A stretch of 64,000 nucleotides of DNA from Haloarcula argentinensis DSM 12282 (GTDB taxonomy: Archaea > Halobacteriota > Halobacteria > Halobacteriales > Haloarculaceae). A model generated the notes under the pieces. That model saw only the letters and a list, made by a program, of their open reading frames with translations. It had not been told where the DNA came from and ran no database searches. A program made the translations under genes and the position numbers. Shown piece after piece: positions 54,112-62,774 of this stretch (position 1 is its first letter; every line of letters starts with the position of its first letter). The stretch is from positions 124,001 to 188,000 of the forward strand of contig AOLX01000005.1 of NCBI GenBank assembly GCA_000336895.1, read 5' to 3'.

Positions 54112-55491
54112 ATGTCCACAGCCACCATACGAAACGTCCTCCGCGGTGACGGCGACCGGTTCGTCTACGTCGTCTCCGCGTTAGCCGCGCTGAACGGACT
54201 GCTGTTCGGGTTCGACACCGGGATCATCTCGGGCGCGTTCCTGTTCATCCAGGACTCGTTCGTCATGTCGCCGCTGGTCGAGGGGATCATCGTCAGTGGC
54301 GCGATGGCCGGGGCCGCAGCCGGTGCGGCCGTTGGCGGCCAGTTGGCCGACCGCCTCGGTCGCCGTCGCCTCATCCTCATCGCGGCTATCGTGTTCTTTG
54401 TCGGATCGTTCACGATGGCCGTCGCGCCGACCGTCCCCGTCCTCGTCGCTGGTCGGCTTATCGACGGCGTCGCTATCGGCTTCGCGTCGATTGTCGGCCC
54501 ACTGTACATCTCAGAGATCGCGCCGCCGCACATTCGCGGCGGGCTTACCTCGCTCAATCAGCTCATGGTGACCACCGGAATCCTGCTCTCGTATTTCGTC
54601 AACTACGCGTTCGCCGACGCGGGTGCGTGGCGCTGGATGCTCGGTGCCGGGATGGTCCCGGCCGTCGTGCTTGCTATTGGTATTCTGAAAATGCCCGAGA
54701 GCCCACGCTGGCTGTTCGAACACGGGCGGAACGACGAGGCCAGAGCCGTCCTCAAGCGGACGCGATCCAGTGGCGTCGAGCAGGAGCTCGACGAGATCGA
54801 GGAGACCGTTGAGACACAGTCCGAAACCGGCGTCCGGGATCTGCTGGCTCCGTGGCTCCGCCCAGCGCTCGTGGTCGGGCTCGGACTCGCCGTGTTCCAG
54901 CAGATCACCGGTATCAACGCGGTCATCTACTACGCCCCGACAATTCTCGAGTCCACTGGCCTCGGAAGTGTGGCCTCGATCCTTGCAACAGTCGGTATCG
55001 GGACAATTAACGTCGTGATGACGGTCGTGGCGATCATGCTCGTCGACCGCGTCGGTCGACGCCGACTCCTGCTTGTCGGTGTCGGTGGAATGGTTGCAAC
55101 CCTCGCCGTCCTCGGTACTGTTTTCTACCTCCCCGGCCTCGGCGGGGGCCTCGGCATCATCGCCACGATCAGTCTGATGCTGTTCGTGTCCTTCTTCGCG
55201 ATCGGTCTCGGCCCGGTCTTCTGGCTCCTGATATCAGAGATATACCCGCTTTCCGTTCGTGGCTCGGCGATGGGTGTCGTCACTGTCGCCAACTGGGGTG
55301 CGAATCTCCTCGTGTCGCTGACGTTCCCCGTTCTGACTGACGGCGTCGGAACCTCTGCGACGTTCTGGCTGTTCGGCCTCTGTAGCCTCGTAGGGCTGTT
55401 GTTTGTCTACCGCTACGTCCCCGAAACCAAGGGTCGGACGCTGGAGGCAATCGAAGACGACCTCCGGCAGAACATCTCGTTGGCTGACTGA
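54112..55491 (+). CDS. MFS sugar porter (proton:sugar symporter)
   Basis: 459-residue 12-helix major facilitator of the sugar porter family. Motifs: LLFGFDTGIISGAFLFI, GGQLADRLGRRRLIL after helix 2, PESPRWLFEHGR after helix 6, QQITGINAVIYYAPTIL in helix 7, DRVGRRRLLLVG and the exit PETKGRTLEAIE. All sugar-porter hallmarks are intact. Carries a pentose or hexose; which one is not fixed. A TTTTACAC element near 54077-54085 is a candidate TATA box. No sugar-processing gene is next to it. Confidence 0.92.
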   Translation: MSTATIRNVLRGDGDRFVYVVSALAALNGLLFGFDTGIISGAFLFIQDSFVMSPLVEGIIVSGAMAGAAAGAAVGGQLADRLGRRRLILIAAIVFFVGSFTMAVAPTVPVLVAGRLIDGVAIGFASIVGPLYISEIAPPHIRGGLTSLNQLMVTTGILLSYFVNYAFADAGAWRWMLGAGMVPAVVLAIGILKMPESPRWLFEHGRNDEARAVLKRTRSSGVEQELDEIEETVETQSETGVRDLLAPWLRPALVVGLGLAVFQQITGINAVIYYAPTILESTGLGSVASILATVGIGTINVVMTVVAIMLVDRVGRRRLLLVGVGGMVATLAVLGTVFYLPGLGGGLGIIATISLMLFVSFFAIGLGPVFWLLISEIYPLSVRGSAMGVVTVANWGANLLVSLTFPVLTDGVGTSATFWLFGLCSLVGLLFVYRYVPETKGRTLEAIEDDLRQNISLAD

Positions 55492-55533
55492 GCCGGCCAT
55501 CGGAACGACTGGCGAATCCACCGCTCTTGCTGT

Positions 55534-56409
55534 TTACACTCCGAGACGGTCTAACGCACTATCGAGTCTCGGGAGTCCGTCTTCGCCGAAAAACCGGACG
55601 TTCTCAAGCGCGTGGAAAGCGACATACACGTCCCGCCGTTCCCCGAAGTACCCCTCAGGGATATCGCGGTGACGACGGTATTCATCGAAAAATGCGTCAC
55701 CGATCGAGTCCAGTCGGTCGGCGTACGCAAGGTCAACTTCAGCGTGGCCGAAATATATCGCTGGATCGAGGACGGCCCGAACGGTTCCGTCAGCCACAAC
55801 AGCGTTTCCGGGGTGGATATCGCCGTGCAGCAACGACGGCGTGGTCGGTTCGACGAGACGAGTATCAAGCGTTTCCGCCAGTCGCTGTACTCGATCGAAC
55901 TCGGTGGCTGGCAAGGTTCCATCGTTCCGTGCAGCCGTTGCGAACGGGAGTAGCCGCCGTTCGCGGAAGAAGTCGATCCACGACTCAGTCCACGGGTTCG
56001 ACTGACTGAACGGCCCCGAGAGGGTATCGAACGGAAAACCGAACGCGTCGGCCGAGATGTCGTGGAGAGCCGCGACGTGTCGCGCGAGGTTGCGTTCGGC
56101 CCGCTCGTCGAATCGGCCGTCTCCTCGGATGAACGACAGCACGAGCAGTTCCGGTTCGATGTGGAGGACGTCCGGAACGGGGAGGGGCGTGTCACGGTCG
56201 AGATACTGAAGCATTGCCGCCTCGATTCCGAGCGGTGAGTCGTCGACTTTCACCGCCACGTCAGGGTGGTCGCGAAACGACACACAGTAGACCGACCCGA
56301 CTTCCCCGCCGTCGAGTGTCACTGCGCTTTGAGCATCGGCGTCCAGTACGCTCGAAACCCGCTGTAGCGCTGTTGCCGGCATCTGTTCCGCGCCCGTCCC
56401 CTCGTTCAT
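55534..56409 (-). CDS. fructosamine kinase/APH-family phosphotransferase
   Basis: 291 residues (from the ATG at 56409; 56382 is an alternative). Protein-kinase-like fold with the ATP/Mg site LLHGDIHPGNAVV and DPAIYFGHAEVDLAYADRL, and the FN3K-type GPFSQSNPWTESWIDFFRER segment. FN3K family members phosphorylate ketoamines on glycated proteins for deglycation, but APH relatives inactivate antibiotics. The FSQSNPW-FF-RL pattern favours the FN3K side. It would remove Amadori products caused by high internal sugar. Confidence 0.8.
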   Translation of the reverse strand: MNEGTGAEQMPATALQRVSSVLDADAQSAVTLDGGEVGSVYCVSFRDHPDVAVKVDDSPLGIEAAMLQYLDRDTPLPVPDVLHIEPELLVLSFIRGDGRFDERAERNLARHVAALHDISADAFGFPFDTLSGPFSQSNPWTESWIDFFRERRLLPFATAARNDGTLPATEFDRVQRLAETLDTRLVEPTTPSLLHGDIHPGNAVVADGTVRAVLDPAIYFGHAEVDLAYADRLDSIGDAFFDEYRRHRDIPEGYFGERRDVYVAFHALENVRFFGEDGLPRLDSALDRLGV

Positions 56410-56526
56410 ATTCGGCGTACGAGAGGAGGTCCAATAGATCTGTTTGTCTGCTGCCTCGACAGCGAAAACAAAGCGATTCTGAATGTAAACTCCCGGGAAC
56501 AGCAGTGCTCGAAGCAACTAGTGACG

Positions 56527-56880
56527 CTACACGGACCGGTCAGTGCTGTCACCGAACTGCACGACGAGTCGTTCCGTGGCGAGGGCATACACTGTCATCT
56601 CCGTTCCCTTCTCCGAGTACCACGTTTCGGCGGGTTCGATAAGGTCAGCGTCACAGAGACGGTCGAGGTGATAGGAGACGCTCTGGAGCGAGCGGTCCAC
56701 TGCGTCGGCGATATCCGATGCGGTCCGCGGTTCGTTCCTGACCGCCCCCAGTATCTCCTGGGCGGCCTCTGACGAGAGAATCTGAAGGACGTCAGTCGGT
56801 TCGGTACCGTTGACTACGACGTTCGTCTGTTCACGGGGTGCATAGTCAACCGGCGGGTGATGGGGGAAGACGCTTGCCAT
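56527..56880 (-). CDS. ArsR-like winged-helix transcriptional regulator
   Basis: 117 residues with a clear helix-turn-helix: EAAQEILGAVRNEPRTASDIADAVDRSLQSVSYHLDRL split over the recognition helix SLQSVSYHLDRLCDA, and a wing EKGTEMTVYALATERLV. A small DNA-binding protein without a metal-cysteine motif. Divergent from the GbsR-type gene; the perfect palindrome at 56903-56928 lies 23-48 nt before its start, so it may bind there and repress itself. Confidence 0.83.
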   Translation of the reverse strand: MASVFPHHPPVDYAPREQTNVVVNGTEPTDVLQILSSEAAQEILGAVRNEPRTASDIADAVDRSLQSVSYHLDRLCDADLIEPAETWYSEKGTEMTVYALATERLVVQFGDSTDRSV

Positions 56881-56902
56881 GGGTTGTAGGGAGGTCGCTT
56901 CT

Positions 56903-56928
56903 GTTTGTTCGGCTCAATCCGAACAAAC
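56903..56928. promoter_or_regulatory. perfect 10-bp inverted repeat, regulator operator
   Basis: GTTTGTTCGG, 6 nt, CCGAACAAAC. Both arms match fully. It covers the expected TATA position of the winged-helix gene (minus) and lies just before the TATA (56940-56946) of the GbsR-type gene (plus), so one protein bound here can control both. Confidence 0.7.
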
Positions 56929-56939
56929 CAATCAAACAA

Positions 56940-56946
56940 TTTAATA
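56940..56946 (+). promoter_or_regulatory. TATA box of GbsR-type gene and its leader frame
   Basis: TTTAATA, centred 28 nt before an ATG at 56971, not before the regulator's ATG at 57017 (74 nt). A leaderless transcript would start at the leader frame. Confidence 0.5.
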
Positions 56947-56970
56947 CTTACGGAAGCAATAGCCGGGAAT

Positions 56971-57024
56971 ATGACACAGCAGGACACGCGGCAAACAGGG
57001 CAGCCAGTTCGGATGCATGAGTGA
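56971..57024 (+). CDS. 17-codon leader frame overlapping the GbsR-type start
   Basis: An ATG at the expected transcription start opens a 17-residue frame, rich in Gln and Arg (MTQQDTRQTGQPVRMHE), ending in TGA at 57022-57024, 6 nt inside the regulator gene. Ribosomes on it would terminate on top of the regulator's ATG at 57017, so it could control its translation. No protein function is suggested. Confidence 0.4.
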   Translation: MTQQDTRQTGQPVRMHE

Positions 57025-57520
57025 TGATGACAGCGCGGTTGCACGCGAGCGCGTCATCGAATCGATGGAGCAATCGGCCGAGGTGTACGGCCTCAGCCGA
57101 AGTGCTGGGCGCATCTACGGCGTGCTGTACTTCGCATCGGGGACCCTCTCCATCCCAGAGCTCGTCGAAGAAACTGGCTACGCGAAATCAACGGTGAGTA
57201 ACGTCACGCGGACGCTATCGCGAATCGGACTCATCCACCGCAGGTCGTCTACAGGCGGCGGCAGACGCGTCCAGTTCGAGGCCGAACGCGAGGTCTGGTT
57301 CATCCTGCAGGACGTGTTCCAGCAATACATCCAGCGGGAAGTCCAGACGACGCTCCGGACCATCCGCCGAGCGGAAGAGCAAGTGCCGGCAGATGCTCGC
57401 GAGCAAGAGCCCATTCAGAACCTCCGCGAGACGTACGAAGACCTAGAAGAGATCGTACAGCTCGCGTCGGAGTACTCGGCTGCCGAACTCCGCGAGGCGC
57501 TTGAGACCTACGAACAGTAG
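57017..57520 (+). CDS. GbsR/MarR-type transcriptional regulator
   Basis: 167-residue GbsR-type regulator. Winged helix with SRSAGRIYGVLYFASGTLSI and GYAKSTVSNVTRTLSRIGLI, wing RRSSTGGGRRVQFE, then a long helical dimerisation tail with Glu- and Arg-rich heptads (LRTIRRAEEQV). GbsR proteins sense osmolytes in bacteria; the effector here is unknown. Divergent from the other winged-helix gene with a shared palindrome. Confidence 0.82.
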   Translation: MSDDDSAVARERVIESMEQSAEVYGLSRSAGRIYGVLYFASGTLSIPELVEETGYAKSTVSNVTRTLSRIGLIHRRSSTGGGRRVQFEAEREVWFILQDVFQQYIQREVQTTLRTIRRAEEQVPADAREQEPIQNLRETYEDLEEIVQLASEYSAAELREALETYEQ

Positions 57521-57528
57521 TCAATGCG

Positions 57529-58080
57529 TTACCAGTAGACGGTGTAGGTACACGCATCGTCCCCGTTCCGCCGACACGTGTCGCCTGTCTCCTCGATAAA
57601 GACGAACGCGTCAACCGGTGCGTACTGTTGGGCGACCCCACGGATGAGGCCACGGTCGAACGGGCACGGATACGGGTTTTCACACACCACCTCGCCGGTC
57701 CGTTCGTCAACAGATTCGAAGCGGTACTGCCCGATGTCCCCGCCACGGTGATTGCGCTGGTAGGCCTTGTCTATCGACTGGAGCCCCTCCGGAACAGTCT
57801 CAAAATCGTTCGGCCAGTCCGCGACGCTCGGGATCTGTTCGCCCAGCCGGTCGAGGACGTGCGGTTGCAGGTCATCGGCAATCGTCTCGAACGCGTTCAG
57901 CCAGGCCTGCTGTGGGTACCACTCGTCAGCCGCCGGTTCGGTGATCCCCTCCGCAGCGAGCGCTGCTAGCGCCCGTTCCCGGTACTCGTCTGAGAACTTC
58001 CCCATCGCCACCTCGACTATCGTGAGTACCGTTTGCCCGTTGATTTCGACGGCCGGGTCAAACGCGTCGTAGGATGCCAT
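57529..58080 (-). CDS. uncharacterised protein with V4R/HNOB-like C-terminal signature
   Basis: 183 residues, no signal or membrane segment. The N-terminal half has GKFSDEYRERALAALAAEGI and is helical. The end reads ETGDTCRRNGDDACTYTVYW, resembling the cysteine-containing C-terminal strand of 4-vinyl-reductase or HNOB ligand-sensing domains, with ENPYPCPF before it. This resemblance is by eye only. A TATA element (58106-58114) lies 30 nt upstream, supporting the start at 58080. Confidence 0.6.
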   Translation of the reverse strand: MASYDAFDPAVEINGQTVLTIVEVAMGKFSDEYRERALAALAAEGITEPAADEWYPQQAWLNAFETIADDLQPHVLDRLGEQIPSVADWPNDFETVPEGLQSIDKAYQRNHRGGDIGQYRFESVDERTGEVVCENPYPCPFDRGLIRGVAQQYAPVDAFVFIEETGDTCRRNGDDACTYTVYW

Positions 58081-58105
58081 TCTGTCCAAGCGTTCGCAGG
58101 GAGAG

Positions 58106-58114
58106 AAATAAAAA
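58106..58114 (-). promoter_or_regulatory. TATA box of uncharacterised sensor-like gene
   Basis: AAATAAAAA on the plus strand, TTTTTATTT on the minus strand, centred 30 nt before the ATG at 58080: leaderless promoter. Confidence 0.55.
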
Positions 58115-58227
58115 CCGTCCATACACACGGGAGACGTGACACTTTCAGCCCGTGGAGGGTGAAGCCGACATCAGTGTTCTACTTTACTGCCTGCAGCCTC
58201 AGTCTCTATAGCGCTTAGTCTTCATTC

Positions 58228-58263
58228 TTGTACGGTTCGCCGAGGGCTGACGCCCCCGTACAA
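58228..58263. repeat. compound hairpin, possible IS200/605-type end remnant
   Basis: Outer arms TTGTACGG/CCGTACAA (8 of 8), an 8-nt bulge, and an inner hairpin GGGC-TGAC-GCCC. On the minus strand the inner hairpin reads GGGCGTCAGCCC. Subterminal hairpins with GGGCTTCAGCCC-like stems occur at ends of IS200/605-group elements. No tnpA or tnpB gene is here, so it is at most a remnant or a solo structured RNA. Confidence 0.45.
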
Positions 58264-58309
58264 ATCGTACACAGGAGCCCTTCGCTACGACGAGTCTTGT
58301 GACTGTCCG

Positions 58310-59119
58310 CTACGCTTCAGTACGGTCGTCGGTGACCCACGACGGCCGACTCACTGTCGTCTCGCCCGATTCGAACTCGAAGGAGAGATCGTATGTTTTC
58401 GGCGCATCTCCTGTCAGCCTAACCAGAGCGAGTTCTGCATACGTCCCTGCAGACTTCGTCAGGCCCCACGTAACTGTCGCAGAGCGAACGTCAGTCGTGT
58501 CACCGACGGTCCGGACCTGCCCCGTAGCCCCGGTGACGTGGTACGTTTCACTCCCCTCGTACCAGCCGTTTTGCGGCTTGTAGACGGTCGCGGCCTGAGC
58601 AGTGTCGGCTTCCCGTTCGTATGCGACGAGGTACAGGCTCCTGACGACGACCGACGCCGCTCCCGAGACCTCGTCGGCCAGATCGGTTGCGTCCTGCTTG
58701 ACAATGAATGTGACAGCGTCGTCAGTCCGACTTTCTCGGAGGAGTTCCCGATCAGTATCACTCTGAATCTGGTCTCGCTGGCGGTCGTTACTACCGTCGT
58801 CCGCAACGATGATACGACTGTAGACCGGATCACCCGGCGCCGCCTGATACTGTTCAGTTTGGACAGCACCCTCGTCAATGAACAGGTAGCGGCCGCCATC
58901 AGCAGTCACAGCGCCCTCGAATTCGAGCGCTGTCTCACTATCTGCGACAATCGCTCCCGACGCCCGGTATTCGTCGGATTCCGGCACCGTGAATCGCTCG
59001 TCGACCGGGTTCTTCGAGTGGGGGTCGACAGTGGTGAACGGATACACAGCGGCGAAGACGAGCGCGAGACAGCATAGCGCCAGCACGCCGTTCAGTACCC
59101 TCGCAGTCCGACGGTCCAT
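58310..59119 (-). CDS. membrane-anchored protein, unknown
   Basis: 269 residues: one N-terminal membrane anchor (VLNGVLALCCLALVFAAVYPF) and an extracytoplasmic domain of mostly beta strands (RYLFIDEGAVQTEQYQ, SRIIVADDGSNDRQR). Start at 59119 (MDRRTAR). No family recognised. It follows the gene at 59190 on the same strand by 70 nt, and both are acidic exported-domain proteins, so they may form a unit. Confidence 0.65.
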   Translation of the reverse strand: MDRRTARVLNGVLALCCLALVFAAVYPFTTVDPHSKNPVDERFTVPESDEYRASGAIVADSETALEFEGAVTADGGRYLFIDEGAVQTEQYQAAPGDPVYSRIIVADDGSNDRQRDQIQSDTDRELLRESRTDDAVTFIVKQDATDLADEVSGAASVVVRSLYLVAYEREADTAQAATVYKPQNGWYEGSETYHVTGATGQVRTVGDTTDVRSATVTWGLTKSAGTYAELALVRLTGDAPKTYDLSFEFESGETTVSRPSWVTDDRTEA

Positions 59120-59189
59120 ATCCCAGTCCCAATACTGACAAACAAAAGCCATTCGGAAACCGTGATGCGATCACTGGTGTTCGTTCGGA

Positions 59190-60065
59190 TTATCGCAGCC
59201 GGGTGTATGCTACCCAGACGACGACAAGTCCCCCGACGATGATGACGAAGTCGATGGCGAGGTCGAAGAGGACGAACTCGAGCGGCAGCAGGTCGGCGTT
59301 CCGGGTAGCGAACAGACCGAGGACCAGAGCCAGTCCGACGAGCAGGACCGTCGGAACCCACACCTGTCGGCGGGAGAAGCTGACTGCGCCGACAACCGCA
59401 AGGCACAGTCCGACAAAGCCAGCGAACAACAGAAACTGTATCAGGAACGCGACGCCCAGACCGCCCCTGCTAACGACATCGAGTTGATAGTACTCCCCCT
59501 GGTACTGGATGTAGTAGATGCCCTCGTTGAGCGACGGTGCATCGGAGCCGCTCTCGAACTCCGGCGGTGAGTCACCATAGATTGCGACCTCGTGGTCGGA
59601 GTCAGCAAGTGTCTGCGATACCACGTCCTGAGCCTGTGGAGACAGCGACTCGAAGTCGTGGACGACGGGACCAGTGCCGAAGAGGAGGTTCTCACAGCCC
59701 CTGTCGCCAGTCACAGTCCCCCCGTCGTCCCTGGGGCTGCGGTCTGCATCAATACAGTAATACGTTCCATCGACCGCAACGATGGTCGGGCCGGAATCGG
59801 GACGGAACTCCGTGGCTGCGTCCAGTTCCGCCCCGGAAACTGCGGCTTCACCGGAGGTATTGTGTGCTGTCCTGACCAACACCTGACCACCATCTGAGAG
59901 TTCCCCGTACCGGTAGATATCGCGGTCAGGTTCGGAGATGGAGTACGTGTGCTGAGTCCGGGAGTAATCATAGATCTGGCCGCTAGCGAACAACACGATG
60001 CCGATGCCGGCCAGTATCAACAAGAGAGCCGGGACCTGATCGCGGGTAGGACGGGCAGGGACCAT
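59190..60065 (-). CDS. membrane protein, unknown
   Basis: 291 residues: N-terminal anchor (VPALLLILAGIGIVLFASGQIY), an exported domain (YRYGELSDGGQVLVRTAHN, GTYYCIDADRSPRDDGGTV and a Cys pair), then three or four C-terminal membrane helices (AFLIQFLLFAGFVGLCLAVV, VLLVGLALVLGLFATR). Start at 60065 (MVPARPTR). No family recognised. The two cysteines CIDA and GCEN could form a disulfide. Confidence 0.65.
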   Translation of the reverse strand: MVPARPTRDQVPALLLILAGIGIVLFASGQIYDYSRTQHTYSISEPDRDIYRYGELSDGGQVLVRTAHNTSGEAAVSGAELDAATEFRPDSGPTIVAVDGTYYCIDADRSPRDDGGTVTGDRGCENLLFGTGPVVHDFESLSPQAQDVVSQTLADSDHEVAIYGDSPPEFESGSDAPSLNEGIYYIQYQGEYYQLDVVSRGGLGVAFLIQFLLFAGFVGLCLAVVGAVSFSRRQVWVPTVLLVGLALVLGLFATRNADLLPLEFVLFDLAIDFVIIVGGLVVVWVAYTRLR

Positions 60066-60166
60066 AGAGGTCGATTCTATATCGCTTTGTAAGTGCTTTG
60101 TCGCGCCGGTACGCAATGACCACCCTCACTCAATCGGCGTAGCCGGTTTTCCACCTCGGTCGCAGG

Positions 60167-60400
60167 CTACTTCTTCGGAAGGGTCGCGATGAACTCGTTC
60201 GGACCGATGCGGTCGACAGTGTAGCCCTCGGCGTCGAACGATTGTCGCTCCGCAGCCATCTGGTGATAGAGCGGCGTCGGTTCGTGGTCGTTGACTATCG
60301 TCAGTGCCTCTCCGCTGTCCAGTTCCTCGAACGCATCGAAGATCTTCGGGTGTCGCTTCGGCGGTGGAATCTCTCGAAGATCGAGTTGCTGTTCTGCCAT
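60167..60400 (-). CDS. DUF2249 domain protein
   Basis: 77 residues with the DUF2249 fold, a TusA-like small domain: LDLREIPPPKRHPKIFDAFE, TIVNDHEPTPLYHQM and IGPNEFIATLPK. Proteins of this family occur near haem-copper oxidases and nitric-oxide-related genes, but their function is unproven. Here it is a single gene between the unknown membrane proteins and the ABC exporter. Confidence 0.8.
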   Translation of the reverse strand: MAEQQLDLREIPPPKRHPKIFDAFEELDSGEALTIVNDHEPTPLYHQMAAERQSFDAEGYTVDRIGPNEFIATLPKK

Positions 60401-60568
60401 GCGATCTATCGATCGCTAGCTACCGTGGAGAGCCTTTGTGCGAATATATTCAGGGCAGGACAGCGATAGCGATACTACGGGGCCCGTATTCGGTCACGTC
60501 GACCACGTTACTGATACATTTCGGTGGGTTGTGTTCTGTTCGTCGTCACAGACGACTGTCGTTGCAGT

Positions 60569-62002
60569 TCACGCCTGGTGGTACCGCGTCGACCACTTCG
60601 GTAACGACCGACGGTAAAGGCCGACACCGACAGCGCCCAAGACGCCACCAGACACACCGAGCGCAGCAAGCAGGGTCCCGGACAGCGGCGAGATGGCGAA
60701 CCCGGCGATGAGGATCGGAACCAGTGGGAGGACCATTGCCGCGCCGAAAACAGCGAACAGGGCCGTATCGAAGAGGAACTCGTTCGGAGAGAGGCCGGTG
60801 AGATACACGGTGGTGCCGAAGATGTAGCAGGCGACGCCGACGAGTAGGACGGCCCCGACAACAGCATCGGCGAACGACCCGCCACGCCAGACGAGTGCGA
60901 GTGCGTAGAACGCGAGTCCGACCAGCGGGCCGAGCAGGAGGAACGCCCGGAACTTCCCCGCGAAAACGGCTTTCACAGAGAGTGGGTGGGCGAAATACAG
61001 GCTCACGTCGTCAGATTGGGTGAGCCAGTTGTAGGTCGTAAATCCCGAGAGCCCGAGAATCGCACCGAATGAGATACCAGTCGACGGCTGCACACCCGTG
61101 ATCTGGCCGGCGAAATCGACCAGCGCGGCGGTGACACCGAACAGCACCGCCGCCGAGAAGAGGACTTTCCCGAACCCGCCTGCGCTCCGGTGGATGTCGA
61201 GCAGGCTCTTCGTCGCAACCGGGTCACCGATCCGTCGCCACCAGCGGCGAAAAGCCGGTTCGACCGTTCGGACGGGGCGGGGCGCGGTCGCATCAAAAGT
61301 AGTTGCACCCAGCAGAAAGACGCCGACGATACAGGTAACTGTCGTGCCGACCCGGAGGGGCGTCTGGGCGAGAAACAGGCCGTACGGGGTGTAGGAGACG
61401 AGATCAATACCGCTTGCCAGTGCTGCACCGACTGCAACAAGCGGGGCCGCAAGTAGCGCCAGTCCGGGAGCGCCACCGCCAGCGAGACCGAGGGCCGCAA
61501 TCGTCGTTCCCATCCCGAGGACGAACGTCAGTGCCAGGGTCGTCCACAGAAGGGAGACAGTCTCAGCGATGAGGAGGGGCCCGGCGGCTCCTCGGACTGC
61601 AAGTACCGTTCCCAGAGAGATAGGCAGCAGAAACAGCACTGCGTAATAGACACTGTCCTTGACGACGAACAGTCCCAGCAGCGTGTTCTGCGATAGCGGG
61701 AGTGTGCGAGCAGAGAACACCAGCAGTGTCACATCACCGAGGAGGTTCCGGAGAGCATCCCGTCCCACAAAGCCGATCGACCCCGTGTGGAGCCCGAAGA
61801 CGAACACCAGTGCGTGGAGACCGGCGAATACGGTTTTCGGCTCGGTCCCGGTAACAGCAAGAAGTTTGGCTGCACCACCAACGAGCAGACAAATGAATAC
61901 CGGAAACAGGGAGAAGTGACTGCCGCGGAAGAGCCGGCTGTGGAGTCGCCACTCCTCACGGAGCATCTCGACGAACACCCTGCACGCCCGTCCGTCACTC
62001 AT
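60569..62002 (-). CDS. ABC-2 type transporter permease
   Basis: 477 residues, about 12 hydrophobic segments (SLFPVFICLLVGGAAKLLAV; TLALTFVLGMGTTIAALGL; FRAFLLLGPLVGLAFYALAL). No soluble domain of size. Overlaps the ATPase gene by 8 nt. Together they form a half-transporter-type exporter; the substrate is not suggested by neighbours. Confidence 0.85.
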   Translation of the reverse strand: MSDGRACRVFVEMLREEWRLHSRLFRGSHFSLFPVFICLLVGGAAKLLAVTGTEPKTVFAGLHALVFVFGLHTGSIGFVGRDALRNLLGDVTLLVFSARTLPLSQNTLLGLFVVKDSVYYAVLFLLPISLGTVLAVRGAAGPLLIAETVSLLWTTLALTFVLGMGTTIAALGLAGGGAPGLALLAAPLVAVGAALASGIDLVSYTPYGLFLAQTPLRVGTTVTCIVGVFLLGATTFDATAPRPVRTVEPAFRRWWRRIGDPVATKSLLDIHRSAGGFGKVLFSAAVLFGVTAALVDFAGQITGVQPSTGISFGAILGLSGFTTYNWLTQSDDVSLYFAHPLSVKAVFAGKFRAFLLLGPLVGLAFYALALVWRGGSFADAVVGAVLLVGVACYIFGTTVYLTGLSPNEFLFDTALFAVFGAAMVLPLVPILIAGFAISPLSGTLLAALGVSGGVLGAVGVGLYRRSLPKWSTRYHQA

Positions 62003-62744
62003 GTGTCAGCGGTTTAGCTCCCTGATCCACTGTTGCGTCGACGTTGTCCAGAAACACGTCGAGGAGCGTTACATCCGCATCGAGTTCCGCCGGCCGGACG
62101 TCGGCGACGAGGTCGCCGCCGTACATGATGCCGACCCGCGAACAGAGTTCGGCAGCGACATCTACGTCGTGCGTCGTGACGACGATCGTGTTGCCGGCGT
62201 CCCGGTACGAGCGTAGGAAACGCTTGACCCGCTCCTGCACGATCGGGTCGAGATTCGCCAGCGGTTCGTCGATGAACACGACAGCAGGCTCGTGGAAGAA
62301 CGCGCCAGCGATCATCACTTTCTGCTGTTGGCCCCGCGAGAGGTCCGAGGACAGTGTGTCGAGCTTCTCGGTAAAGCTGAGTCGGTCGGCCCACGCCTCG
62401 GTCTGCGCTGTCACCGCGTCGTCGGGCATATCTCGGATCGCACCGACGAAGTCGAAGTACTCGCGTGGTGTCATGAAACTCGGCGGTGACTCCTTTTCGG
62501 GGAGAATCCCCGCTCGTTCGCGGACCGCTGTGGGCTGGGTTGCCGGATTGGCACCGAGTACCGCTGCCTGTCCACTATCCGGGCTGAGTTGCCCGGTGAG
62601 TATCTCCATCGTCGTGGTCTTGCCGGCCCCGTTCGGCCCAAGCAGTCCGAAGAACTCACCATCGTCGATGTTGAGCGAGAGGTCCGCTATCGCGGTCACG
62701 TCACCATACGACTTCCGGAGCGACTCGATCTCGATTGCTGTCAC
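61995..62744 (-). CDS. ABC transporter ATP-binding protein
   Basis: 249 residues with Walker A GPNGAGKTTTMEIL, signature LSRGQQQKV, Walker B VVFIDEPLANLDP and the H-loop TTHDVDVA, so it should be an active ATPase. CcmA/ABC-2 export subfamily. Forms an operon with the permease (8-nt overlap). Start at 62744 is supported by a TATA-containing palindrome 31-46 nt upstream. Confidence 0.92.
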   Translation of the reverse strand: MTAIEIESLRKSYGDVTAIADLSLNIDDGEFFGLLGPNGAGKTTTMEILTGQLSPDSGQAAVLGANPATQPTAVRERAGILPEKESPPSFMTPREYFDFVGAIRDMPDDAVTAQTEAWADRLSFTEKLDTLSSDLSRGQQQKVMIAGAFFHEPAVVFIDEPLANLDPIVQERVKRFLRSYRDAGNTIVVTTHDVDVAAELCSRVGIMYGGDLVADVRPAELDADVTLLDVFLDNVDATVDQGAKPLTHE

Positions 62745-62774
62745 GGCGTTCTGCCTCCCATCGTGGTTCTGTCG

